Assembly (NCBI RefSeq): GCF_002954455.1
Contig: NZ_MSCC01000002.1
Span: 1,058,304 to 1,122,303 of the forward strand
Direction: 5' to 3'
From: Photobacterium aquimaris
GTDB lineage: Bacteria; Pseudomonadota; Gammaproteobacteria; Enterobacterales; Vibrionaceae
DNA: 64,000 nt
Part shown: positions 27,612-37,261 of the stretch, piece after piece
How positions within the stretch are numbered: position 1 is the first letter of the stretch
Layout: every line of letters begins with the position of its first letter
Made by a program: the position numbers and the translations under genes
Notes under the pieces: model-generated
Database searches by the model: none
The model's input: the letters and a program-made list of their open reading frames with translations, nothing else
Told to the model about the DNA's origin: nothing

Positions 27612-28457
27612 TCGAGAAAATCAAGAAGAGCCACAGCATAACAACGTTATGCAAAGTATTAGGTGTTCATCGCAGTAGCTATAAATATTGGCAGAGACGG
27701 CCAAAGTTTATTTCTATTGAATTGATTAAACTTCGTTGTTTAATCAAAGAGGTACATGCAGCTAGCGATGGTTCTGCTGGGGCTAGAAGTATTGCAGGTA
27801 TGGTTAAGCCGATATCGTGCATCTAAGCTAATGAAAGGCCTTAATCTTGTTAGTTGCCAATCGCCGAAACATCGATACCGTAAAGTAAAACAGGAACATA
27901 TTGCGATTCCTAATCACCTTGATCGTCAATTTGCGGTTACATCACCAAATCAAGTTTGGGTCGGTGATGTGACCTATGTTTGGACTGGAAATCGTTGGAT
28001 GTATCTTGCTGTAGTTATCGATCTATTTTCGAGAAAACCTGTTGGTTGGGCGATGTCTCTATCGCCTGATAGTCGATTAACAGGTAAAGCACTTCTGATG
28101 GCTTATGAATCACGACATAAACCTAAAGAGGTTATGTTCCACAGCGATCAAGGTAGTCATTATACAAGTCGCTACTATCGACAATTATTATGGCGATGCC
28201 AGATTAAACAAAGTTTATCTCGTCGGGGAAATTGTTGGGATAACGCACCAATGGAACGTTTCTTTAGAAGTTTAAAAACAGAATGGGTTCCAAATGTTGG
28301 CTATCGTAGTTTTGCTGAAGCAAAACATGAAATCACTCGATATATTATTGGCTATTACAGCCAATTAAGGCCTCACCAATATAATGGTGGATTAACCCCT
28401 AATGAATCTGAACGATTATATTGGTTAACCTCTAAAACTGTGGCCAGTATTTATTGA
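27561..28457 (+). pseudogene. IS3-family transposase OrfB, broken by an internal deletion
   Basis: The frame entered by minus-one shifting encodes the expected start of OrfB (FSLIEKIKKSHSITTLCKVL, LGVHRSSYKYW, then ASDGSAGARSIAGMV) and stops near 27830. The rest continues in another frame from WLSRYRASKLMKGL to the end, with the DDE catalytic motif: DVTYVWTGNRW, HSDQGSHY and NAPMERFF. Compared with relatives, eight or so residues plus one base step are missing between GMV and LSRYRA (near 27800), so the transposase is inactive unless supplied in trans. Confidence 0.8.
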
Positions 28458-28465
28458 CCACTTCA

Positions 28466-29017
28466 TAAAGGCTTATTTCAACCAATAGTTTATTCAAATA
28501 TGATGGCTGCTTATGGATTTGATCATGTCAGTGGTATGTTTAAAGTTTATGAAAATCAAGATAACTTAATATCAACAGATAAAATTCTAACTGAAAAAAA
28601 CATTAAAGATTATATCGTTTTTAATCCATTTGCATCATCTAAGAAAAGGTGTATAACGGTAGAAAAAAGTAAAGAAATAATTAACGAGTTAAAAACAAAA
28701 AACCTAATATGTGTTTTTATAGTTCCCGATTATATTAAAAACAAAAAAAATGGACACATGCATTAGGCCATAACTGTCATATTTTAACTGTTTCATCAAT
28801 ACAAGATTCTATCTGTCTTATAAAAAGATCTAATGGTGTTATATCTGTTGATACTGCTCTTGTTCATATATCTACAGCATATAATAAACCAATAATAGGT
28901 TTATATTCACAGTCTGAACTTCATACTAAAAACTGGAAACCAAACAGTGATAAAAAGCATAGTGCATTGATGAATGATTCTGCACAATATATTGTTGATT
29001 TAACAGTTTTAAAATGA
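28466..29017 (+). pseudogene. Glycosyltransferase family 9 remnant (heptosyltransferase-like), 3' part
   Basis: Reading starts within the IS edge and gives VYSNMMAAYGF, IVFNPFASSKKRC (GT9 pattern) and stops at 28765 in a run of eight A. One base later the frame continues with NCHILTVSSIQDSI, VISVDTALVHISTAY and IIGLYSQSELHTKNW to the stop near 29017, the C-terminal donor-binding half of GT9 sugar transferases. So the gene lost its 5' half and carries a one-base shift. GT9 enzymes add heptose or other sugars to lipopolysaccharide core. Confidence 0.75.
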
Positions 29018-29188
29018 TTAAAATCATTATCTTAACGCACGACTTTAATTGATGGTAATGAACGTAGTTATACAGATAAAGACCGCCTCGATAGAGACGG
29101 TCACCTAGGGTTAATTTTTTATTGGTCTTAATTTGTACTAAAAAATTCAAACATGGATACATTACAGCTATAATATATATACACTACA

Positions 29189-30166
29189 TTATAGAATAAA
29201 TTTAAATATCTGTTTGTTTTGTACTTTTACCTTATACAATGCTATTAATAAATAAGATGATATCAATGACAACGCAAAACAAAATAGTGTCATAACAAAT
29301 TTATTAAATGTTGTGACTTCATTTAAAACAATGAACCAAAATGGATGAATAAAATATATTGATGATGATATTAAAGCTAAATTACCATTATTACTTAATC
29401 TTGCTAATTTAGGATTAATAAATAGTAAGAATAAAGCTGGGCATATTAAAATCAAAGATAAATAATTATCAAATCCACCATTTTCTTGTGGATTATTGTA
29501 GTTATACCAGCTCTCACCTAATAATAACCCCAAGCCTAAAATGGATATTGAAATCAAAACAGGTAAACTTAATTTAACCAATGACTTACTATTTTTTATA
29601 AAGTAACCAATATAGAAAAAAGGAAATCCTAAAAATAAAAAGTTACGATGTATAAATGTATAATTTACAAATTTATCGAGTATTGGTTTTGAGAAAACAT
29701 GATAGCTTGCTAAATATTGAATCAACACTCCAATAATAAATAAAGTAAATGTCATGATGATTCCTAATTTAACTTTATCTCTGAATATAAAAGTCAATAT
29801 TCCTGCACCAATCATTCCTGGTAGATACCACAATTGATGATATCCAATAATAAAGTTAATAATATTTTTGATCATCGAAGTGAAAGTAAATGGTTGAAAA
29901 ATGAACCATTCATAACAATATAATATCATCCAAAATACATATAGTAAAAATACTCGATAAAGCCATTTTTTAATTTATATGTATTATTCACAGTAGTGAA
30001 ATAATATCCATTAATAATAAAAAAGATAGGTACTGCTATTCTGAATATCCCGTTGGTTGTCAAAAAACAATCTAACGGACTAAACGTAGAAAGGATGTCT
30101 CCATGCAAACCAACACCATAAATGCTAGTAATATTTTAAAAAGATCTAATGTTATATTTCTATTTT
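29189..30166 (-). pseudogene. Acyltransferase family 3 remnant, two frameshifts
   Basis: Three minus-strand segments form one acyltransferase 3 protein. The first (near 30166, likely a TTG start) gives RNITLDLFKILLAFM; after a shift near 30110 comes VGLHGDILSTFSPLDCFLTT and GIFRIAVPIFFIINGYYF; after another near 29930 follow a TM-rich part from MILYCYEWFIFQPF to the end at 29189. The Leu-His region near the N-terminus fits the family's catalytic His. Family members acetylate or otherwise acylate surface polysaccharide. The coding region is broken in two places. Confidence 0.7.
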
Positions 30167-30498
30167 TCAAATGCTAAACCAACCCATAATAATACCCCGA
30201 GAGTATAACGCTTGAAGATTAAATCTCGTAAACATATTTTTGTTATTTACGTGAAATATATTCTTGCTAGTTATATATCTACTTTGAAAATTTAAATATT
30301 GATATTTAATTTAACAACCTGTTCCAAATTTGAAATCACTATTTAACGTTCATATCAATTACGAAATAGTCTACAAGAGAAAAACATTACTATCACGAAT
30401 ACATAGAAGTAAAAAATTGGCGTTATAAATTTAATATGGATATTATGGCTTTTATATTCATAATTGTTTATTATCGAATAATTAAATAATATTTTCTT
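30167..30498. other. AT-rich gap between acyltransferase genes
   Basis: About 330 bases with very low GC and no open frame. It may carry a divergent promoter pair for the two acyltransferases. Nothing else seen. Confidence 0.35.
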
Positions 30499-31833
30499 GT
30501 GAATATCATGATAAATCCTTTATATAATTTAATTTGGGTAATATTAATTATTATTAGTTCAGGTTTTTTGTTTAGTTCAAAATATTTTGATTTTTTAGAT
30601 AAAAAAAATAACTATAATAGAGAGTCAAATATTGATGGTATACGATTTTTATTAGCTTCTTTTGTTGCTATGCACCATTTTATTTTTAGCTATAACTATT
30701 TTTCAGGTAAGGGATGGAGTATATCTAAACACAATATTTTTAATGATTACCTTGGTGTATTTTCTGTATGTGTGTTTTTCTTAATTTCTGGATATTTATT
30801 TGTTTCATGCTGCAACAACAATGATATAAAATGGAAAAGTTTCTATATAAAAAGATTTACTAGAATATTCCCTATGATAACATTTCAATCCTTAGTTTGT
30901 ATTGCAATATTATTAATATTAACAAAACAAACAATTAATCAGATAATAGATATAGATAATATTTATTCTATTTTTTATTGGCTCAATGGTGGTATATCAG
31001 CATTACGACCAGATATATTTGGTATTCATCAATCTTGGGTCACTATGGGTGGTGTTATATGGACTCTTCAATGGGAGTGGATGTTATATTTTTCACTACC
31101 TTTTATTTGTGTATTAATGGGAAAAACAAATAAATACAACATCCTACTTGCATCACTGTTCTTGTTTTTTTATGTTTTTCAAAATTATAATTACTCATCA
31201 AAATCATTTATTTCACTATTTATTTCCATTTTTACAATCAGTTTTCTTCTACCATTTTTAATGTCTCTTTTTAATATCAAAAAGTATAACACTGTAACAT
31301 TAACTTTAATTATATTATTAATTTTATCTTCTTATTTTAGTCATTATATTTACAAAGACTCTGTGATATGTGCCTCTTTTATTGTTGGCGCATTATGTAA
31401 TCAATATAAATCATTTTTCAGACCTTTAATTTCAAAAATACCAAGTTTTATTTTAAACATTCTACTCATAATTTCATTCCTTATTCCTTTTGTTATTTTT
31501 CATAAAAAAAGCTATCTATCTTTTAGTTTTGTTTTTTCATGTTCAGTTTTCTTTATTATTTTACTATCCGGTGCAAGTTTGTTTAATTTCCTTAATTTAA
31601 AAGGTGTTATTAGATTAGGAAATGCTAGTTTTAGTTTATATTTACTTCACTCTATTGGTTGGTTCATTATAAATAAGACATTACTTCATTTTAATATACT
31701 TCATATCTCATATATCTTTTATTTTTGTAGCACTCTAATGTGGTTCTTTATTTGTTACTTATCACTATTAACCTTTAATAAAATAGAAATACCATGGATA
31801 GGATATGGACAAGCTTTAGGAAGATCTCTTTGA
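30499..31833 (+). CDS. Acyltransferase family 3 (OafA-like) membrane protein
   Basis: 444 residues with ten or more hydrophobic segments. DGIRFLLASFVAMHHFIFSY has the family's catalytic His near residue 60, SVCVFFLISGYLF the second core motif, and WTLQWEWMLYFSLP the third. Such enzymes transfer acetyl groups onto O-antigen or other surface glycans. The frame opens with GTG at 30499; ATG at 30508 is an equal alternative. It is extremely AT-rich, unlike the flanks, and overlaps no other gene, so it probably came by transfer along with the remnants next to it. Confidence 0.88.
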   Translation: MNIMINPLYNLIWVILIIISSGFLFSSKYFDFLDKKNNYNRESNIDGIRFLLASFVAMHHFIFSYNYFSGKGWSISKHNIFNDYLGVFSVCVFFLISGYLFVSCCNNNDIKWKSFYIKRFTRIFPMITFQSLVCIAILLILTKQTINQIIDIDNIYSIFYWLNGGISALRPDIFGIHQSWVTMGGVIWTLQWEWMLYFSLPFICVLMGKTNKYNILLASLFLFFYVFQNYNYSSKSFISLFISIFTISFLLPFLMSLFNIKKYNTVTLTLIILLILSSYFSHYIYKDSVICASFIVGALCNQYKSFFRPLISKIPSFILNILLIISFLIPFVIFHKKSYLSFSFVFSCSVFFIILLSGASLFNFLNLKGVIRLGNASFSLYLLHSIGWFIINKTLLHFNILHISYIFYFCSTLMWFFICYLSLLTFNKIEIPWIGYGQALGRSL

Positions 31834-32060
31834 TCAAATGTAGAACAGCCTGTTGGCTCGGCATCGATGACCATTCATCAGTTTGGTACTGTCTATTATC
31901 TAATTTTTGTAATGTCATTCCTGACGCTGGGCCATCACACACAACCCGCACTGCACCTTTTCGTATGGTAAATAACGTTGGGCCAATCACATAAGCAATT
32001 GCTGAAGGGTCATGGACATGACAGCTAGTGTCGTTACTGTAATAGTTGTAGATAATTTAC
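31834..32060 (-). pseudogene. C-terminal remnant of an inosine-uridine nucleoside hydrolase
   Basis: On the minus strand, a stop-bounded frame reads CHVHDPSAIAYVIGPTLFTI, then VCDGPASGMTLQK, and SSMPSQQAVLH before running into unrelated sequence. The HDPSAIAYVI block is the calcium-binding C-terminal motif of nucleoside hydrolases (RihA/RihB type), which cleave ribonucleosides. The N-terminal three-quarters, including the DTD metal site, are absent. A leftover gene tail at the edge of the transferred polysaccharide stretch. Confidence 0.65.
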
Positions 32061-32147
32061 GACATGAGTACACTTTCTTTTTAAGCTACAGTTAGTTATA
32101 TTTCGATATCAACGGAAATAAATACTACAATAAAGGCCGCTTTTACG

Positions 32148-32453
32148 ATGACAACTCATTCAATAGACATTAACCATATTGCAAAATCACTCAAAGAACT
32201 TGGTCATCCAACCCGTTTAGCTATCTTTAAACGCGTAATAAAAGCAGGTCGTCAGGGTATTGCTGTTGGTGATATTCAGCTACAACTTGCGATCCCAGGC
32301 TCTACTCTATCGCACCATATTTCTAGCCTTGCTTCGGCTGGATTACTAATTCAACGCCGTGAAGGACGAACTCTTTTTTGCGTTGCCCAATACGATGCTT
32401 TAACCAATGTGATCAACTTTCTCCAAGATGAATGTTGTATTGATGAACAATAA
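32148..32453 (+). CDS. ArsR/SmtB-family transcriptional regulator
   Basis: 101 residues: LKELGHPTRLAIFKRVI followed by the winged helix-turn-helix with PGSTLSHHISSLASAGLLIQ and RREGRTLFCVA, all typical of ArsR. A Cys pair (ECCIDEQ) sits at the C-terminus and could bind metal. It precedes a permease with a CSC motif by 145 bases on the same strand, so it probably represses it; ArsR proteins usually respond to As, Cd or other metals. The inducer is not known. Confidence 0.9.
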   Translation: MTTHSIDINHIAKSLKELGHPTRLAIFKRVIKAGRQGIAVGDIQLQLAIPGSTLSHHISSLASAGLLIQRREGRTLFCVAQYDALTNVINFLQDECCIDEQ

Positions 32454-32598
32454 AAAATAATATTCTTATTATTCAACATATTAAACAATATCAACTTTTC
32501 TAGCCTTAAATATTTCCATAAATATCGAATTATTCTTTTGACAAAGATCTTTCCCGAACTTATATTTCGATAATACTAGAAATACAAAGATAAATATT

Positions 32599-33516
32599 AT
32601 GTTTACCATTACTTCAGAAATGATAATGAATACCCTTCATATGTTTGGTTTTCTTGCGCTAGAGCTAACTATACTTTTTCTTGCGATTAGTTATTTAGTT
32701 GGCGTGTTGCAGGTTTATATTCCACCAGCAAAAATTCAGGCGATCCTTAGTAGCAAAAATGGCAAAGGCTACTTTATTGCAGGATTACTTGGCGCTATCA
32801 CTCCCTTTTGCTCATGTTCTACCATTCCATTTTTAAAAGGGTTGTTACGTGCTAAAGCCGGATTTGGCACCATGATGGTATTTTTGTTTGCAAGCCCACT
32901 GCTTAACCCGATTATTATTGGTTTATTTGCGGTGACCTTTGGCATAAAAGTGACGGTGTTTTATTTTGTGATCGCAATGGGTGTTTCTATTATTGCCGGT
33001 TATTTATTAGAAAAATTAGGCTTTGAAAAATACATTAAAGCCGAAGCTTATAGCGAGCTTAAACCATCATGTTGCGGATCCAGCTGTAATGCGACTCCAC
33101 AACCGACCAATAAATGGCTTCAAATTTGGCAAACAACATGGACAGATTTTAAAAAAGTATTGCCCTATTTAATTGGCGGAATTGCATTAGGTTCGATGAT
33201 TTATGGTTTTATGCCAACTGAATTTGTGGCGAAGGTTGCCAGTGAAAATAACCCATTTGCGATCCCTGTTGCGGCTATTATTGGTATTCCACTTTATATT
33301 CGTGCTGAGGCCGTAATTCCATTAAGTGCTGCACTAGCAGCTAAAGGTATGAGCCTAGGTGCGGTAATGGCATTGATTATTGGCAGTGCAGGTGCAAGTT
33401 TAACTGAAGTGATACTACTAAAATCTATCTTTAAGAATCAAATGATTATCGTTTTTTTAGCGGTTATTATTGGTATGGCTATCAGCGCAGGTTTTCTGTA
33501 TCAATTGCTGTTTTAA
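32599..33516 (+). CDS. Permease of the YraQ/ArsP (DUF318) family
   Basis: 305 residues with eight to ten hydrophobic segments. The hallmark TPFCSCSTIP followed by ASPLLNPIIIG appears once; a Cys-rich loop KPSCCGSSCNATP follows in the middle; and another conserved block near GSAGASLTEVILLKSIF. In ArsP-type members this family exports trivalent organoarsenicals; other members are of unknown substrate. The ArsR gene upstream and the Cys-rich loop favour a thiophilic metal or metalloid. Confidence 0.85.
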   Translation: MFTITSEMIMNTLHMFGFLALELTILFLAISYLVGVLQVYIPPAKIQAILSSKNGKGYFIAGLLGAITPFCSCSTIPFLKGLLRAKAGFGTMMVFLFASPLLNPIIIGLFAVTFGIKVTVFYFVIAMGVSIIAGYLLEKLGFEKYIKAEAYSELKPSCCGSSCNATPQPTNKWLQIWQTTWTDFKKVLPYLIGGIALGSMIYGFMPTEFVAKVASENNPFAIPVAAIIGIPLYIRAEAVIPLSAALAAKGMSLGAVMALIIGSAGASLTEVILLKSIFKNQMIIVFLAVIIGMAISAGFLYQLLF

Positions 33517-33528
33517 AATAATCTTAAA

Positions 33529-33562
33529 AAATCCCTCACTCTTTTTGAATGAGGGATTTATT
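33529..33562. terminator. Terminator between permease and M66 protease genes
   Basis: AAATCCCTCA, a loop of eleven bases and TGAGGGATTT form a perfect ten-pair stem between the convergent permease and protease genes; T-rich ends on each strand let it serve both. Confidence 0.88.
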
Positions 33563-33628
33563 AGGTTAAACATTAATAATAATATTTATAAACAGCTATA
33601 TTAGCTATCACTGGCAACAGTTCATCTT

Positions 33629-36600
33629 TTACTGGTAACTATACTGACCGTGACTACTAGAGAAGGTCCAGTGATTACCATTTGACCATTTTATACCCTG
33701 TACTTGAGTACACTGACCACCAGCATTGATAAAACCAGCCCCATAAAAACCACTGCGAGTTACACTACATAAATTAGCATCATTATCTGCAACTGCTTTT
33801 ACTCGTTGACCTACTTGTTGTGGATTATTGAGCGATATCCATTCGAATTGATTAACAGCCGATACTAATGGCATCTCACCTTGACTATCTGTCACTGTAA
33901 TTTCTGTACCACCTGTACATTGGAAATCACCGTTACCAAAGTTTTCAACATAACCGTGTACCGTTTGCTCAACACCATTAATGGTTAAAGGAAAACGACA
34001 AACATTAGGTCTTTCACTGCCTACGCTTAAGGTCGCTAGTAAGGTGCGATCTCGAACTGATAATGTTGCAGGATCAAACCCTTCAGTATGTGCAAACCAA
34101 CCAGCTGGTATTGAAGACTCCAGTACTTTATAGCCATGCTCTTGACCAATAATTACCGGTTCTCTTAGATCAGCAACTGCCGGATTACGTGGTGTTGTAA
34201 CAGTATCGAGCACTGATTCAGTTCCAGAAATTGATGCACATTCGATACTAATACGCGCAGGGTGATTATCTGCAGGTAAATTAAGGTGCAATTTATTACT
34301 TTCACTGCTGTTGTAGCGAAAACCACTTAACGCAATATTTGTAATATCGCCATTTTCACCTTCAACGATCAACTGGCACTGCTTTTGTGAAGTTAAACTA
34401 TATTGCTTAATACCACCTTGGTGAGTTGCATACGCCCAATTAGCACCGTTAATATGTTTAACATTGGCAATTTGCACACACTTATCATTTTCAATAAATC
34501 CAGCACCATCATTTGATGTGCCTGGTTTATCCAATGAACACAATGTCTTTTCACCTAATTCAACTGTTGGCGTATAAGTAACATTACCCAGTTTATCACC
34601 TTTAGATGCTAGCAATTGGTAATCATTAACGCTAGAAACAGGTACTTCACGTTGATTGTTAACCGACCAGAACATATCAGATGATACTCGACACATTGCT
34701 GTTGTCGTGTCTTCATAACCCACAAAATTGGCTATTTCACCATTCGTGTTGGTGTAGCTAAACTGACATAACGGCAGCCATTGATTGTCTATTTTAATTT
34801 GTTGCCATTGTGTTAGCTCTCGATCTGTATCATTAAGATCGGTGATCGCAACCCAACCCTCACGTTGAGGAGCTATTGTACTTGGCGCTGGTAGATCAAA
34901 TAAATTACCGTAATTTGAGTAGGTTAATGGGTATATCTGGCTCGAATTTGTTTCAGTTGGATCATAAATTCCAAGTACAGTGATCACTGGCACGCCTTGC
35001 TGTGTAGGCACTGCAAAACCTGTATCTGATTCAACATAACGTTGGCTAGTTTGATCCCATTTAACAAAACCTGTTGAGCTATTCATATCAAGATTATTAG
35101 AGCGATTAAACCAATCTTGAGTTACACGAGTTGCCATTGGGTGCTCTAGGGTATAATTGCTAATTAAACCTGTTAACGCAACTTCACCGTCAGCCATTGC
35201 TTCACGCATAAAACGGAATTCATTTGCAAATGGTGGTACACTTTCACCACTATTATTATTAGTCATGGTAATTGCTGCATCAGACCAATGAATGTTACCA
35301 ATGAAACGCTTATAACGCGCATCCCAGCCCCAGCCAGATTCCATATCATGAAGAGACGCATTTTTCGGGTGATGGCCACGACCAAAATTATGCCCTAGTT
35401 CATGCGACCATTCGTTACCACGAGTACCACTTAACGTTACTATGCCACCACCACCACTTAAACCGTGGTTAACAACAGTAGACGTAATAACACCACTTTC
35501 TTTATCTTTAACTAAATAACGACCACGATTATTATGTGCTGTGATATGGCTAAATGGGCGCGGCCAACTTGCATCCCCTCCAGCAGTATCAACGACACCA
35601 AAGTTAGCATTATTAATACCAATAGAAATTAATCGCTTACCGATATATTCACGCATATCACCTTCGTAAATTCCAGGTGTTGCATATTCACTGGCTTTAG
35701 TATAAACCTTACCGTTTGGCAATGTCACTTTACGCAAATGCAACGGGGTATAATCAGCCACAACCATTTTAGAAACTGGTATTTTTTGGAAGTAATCAGT
35801 GGCTAACTGCTCCATGTTATTAATCATGTCATATTGATTACGAGGTTCAACTAGCATACCAATATCAATATTTTGAATAACAAGCTCTGGCGCACCACCA
35901 AAGGCCAACAGATCTTGAGTTATTTCACCTTCGCGATCACGATTATCGCTAAATTTTAGAGATAAACCAGGCTTCATCCACTCCCAGTTTAACGGCAAAC
36001 TCCATGCATAGTGAGAGAAAATTACTTTACTTTTACCGTTATCGAGCTGATCAGTATCAGGTAATGCACTTGGTGGATTCATCAAGAAACGTCCCATGCT
36101 CACACCATCTAACTCAACATCAACCCATAGCTGATTTACATTTCTTAATTTAGGCGTAACAAGCAATAAACTCTCACGATTCATCACTAAATTAGGATGT
36201 TTAACCTCATCATTACCATAAGGGGCGACGCTAGTATGTGTTTGTGCTAGTGCCACATTGGCTTTTAAGTTACCGACTAAATGATTAACAGCTTGACGAC
36301 TATCGTTATAACTTAAACGTGAAGATAACGTATTAAAAGAAAGGCTTTTTTCATCACATCCAAGTTGATTACACTCGACCAACTTGACATCATATTGTGT
36401 ATTTGGCTCAAGATCTGCGATATAAAAACCCGAGTTCTTCGCTGAGTAATTATAAGTAATTGAAGATTCGCCTTCTCGGTATGCCGTTAATTCAATTTTG
36501 TAGCTATTACCGACTGCCGTATCATTCCAAACCAGTTCAACACCAATATCTGACACAGATCCGGTCTTAAACTCTGAAATAATAGGCATAGATAAATCAC

Positions 36601-37066
36601 CACAATCAGACGTTACTGTTCGCTGTACTAATTCACTTTCCCAAATGTAACTACCATCATCATGTTGAGAACCACGTGCTGCCGGAATATATTCTACAAA
36701 GCACCCAGTATCATCAGAATTCATGATACCAAATTGGCGATGAAGTAAATAAAAACCGCCGTTATATGCAACATATTCCCACTCTGGACCGACAAATGGA
36801 AAAGCGGTGCTGTATTCACCATTGGTATCATTTAAAGGAAACATCGGTGATTGTTCATGATTCAATCGATATTCTTTACCTTTATATTGCAAATATTGTT
36901 GACCATCACGCTCAATAACATTGCTTGGTTGTTGAGCTAATGCTTGCATATTATTGAGTATATCAAAGGTATTTGTTGCTATATCAGTCAATGAATTATC
37001 TGTTGCCAAAGCACCAGTACTGAACAAACTTCCACCAATAAGTACAGCTAACAATTTAATTTTCAT
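33629..37066 (-). CDS. Secreted zinc metalloprotease, M66 (StcE/TagA-like)
   Basis: Start set at the ATG at 37066 (GGAGTTACGT upstream); 1145 residues. A signal peptide (MKIKLLAVLIGGSLFSTGAL) is followed by a fibronectin-III-like domain (about 180-260), a beta region with FSHYAWSLPLNW, and the catalytic M66 domain with WSHELGHNFGRGHHP (about 551, full HExxHxxGxxH zinc site). The C-terminal third holds repeated modules ending in patterns like GAGFI and LCQFSY or VCRFPL. StcE and TagA cleave mucin-type glycoproteins outside the cell. Export is probably by type II secretion. Confidence 0.88.
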   Translation of the reverse strand: MKIKLLAVLIGGSLFSTGALATDNSLTDIATNTFDILNNMQALAQQPSNVIERDGQQYLQYKGKEYRLNHEQSPMFPLNDTNGEYSTAFPFVGPEWEYVAYNGGFYLLHRQFGIMNSDDTGCFVEYIPAARGSQHDDGSYIWESELVQRTVTSDCGDLSMPIISEFKTGSVSDIGVELVWNDTAVGNSYKIELTAYREGESSITYNYSAKNSGFYIADLEPNTQYDVKLVECNQLGCDEKSLSFNTLSSRLSYNDSRQAVNHLVGNLKANVALAQTHTSVAPYGNDEVKHPNLVMNRESLLLVTPKLRNVNQLWVDVELDGVSMGRFLMNPPSALPDTDQLDNGKSKVIFSHYAWSLPLNWEWMKPGLSLKFSDNRDREGEITQDLLAFGGAPELVIQNIDIGMLVEPRNQYDMINNMEQLATDYFQKIPVSKMVVADYTPLHLRKVTLPNGKVYTKASEYATPGIYEGDMREYIGKRLISIGINNANFGVVDTAGGDASWPRPFSHITAHNNRGRYLVKDKESGVITSTVVNHGLSGGGGIVTLSGTRGNEWSHELGHNFGRGHHPKNASLHDMESGWGWDARYKRFIGNIHWSDAAITMTNNNSGESVPPFANEFRFMREAMADGEVALTGLISNYTLEHPMATRVTQDWFNRSNNLDMNSSTGFVKWDQTSQRYVESDTGFAVPTQQGVPVITVLGIYDPTETNSSQIYPLTYSNYGNLFDLPAPSTIAPQREGWVAITDLNDTDRELTQWQQIKIDNQWLPLCQFSYTNTNGEIANFVGYEDTTTAMCRVSSDMFWSVNNQREVPVSSVNDYQLLASKGDKLGNVTYTPTVELGEKTLCSLDKPGTSNDGAGFIENDKCVQIANVKHINGANWAYATHQGGIKQYSLTSQKQCQLIVEGENGDITNIALSGFRYNSSESNKLHLNLPADNHPARISIECASISGTESVLDTVTTPRNPAVADLREPVIIGQEHGYKVLESSIPAGWFAHTEGFDPATLSVRDRTLLATLSVGSERPNVCRFPLTINGVEQTVHGYVENFGNGDFQCTGGTEITVTDSQGEMPLVSAVNQFEWISLNNPQQVGQRVKAVADNDANLCSVTRSGFYGAGFINAGGQCTQVQGIKWSNGNHWTFSSSHGQYSYQ

Positions 37067-37261
37067 TACGTAACTCCTACGCATCAAGGTGGGCACTATA
37101 TTGCTACCAATAAGATATATTACACCTCACAAACATACAATTAAAAATTATATCAACCATTAAAATTAGTTATTTACAAAGCACTAAAAAGCCATTGACG
37201 CAATCGTTTGCTTTAATTACATTACGCGCTGATTTTATCTTTCATTATTCAAAGGTTCTCA

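Larger units (their letters stand above)
27227..28465 (+). mobile_element. IS3-family insertion sequence, defective
   Basis: 1239 bases with imperfect terminal inverted repeats: left TGTAGTGGTACATTAAATTT, right (inverted) TGAAGTGGTCAATAAATACT, both continuing into GGCCAC. It carries orfA and a disrupted orfB with the DDE motif. The flanks (AGGC left, TAAA right) show no direct target duplication, suggesting a neighbouring deletion. See the two entries for details. Confidence 0.85.
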
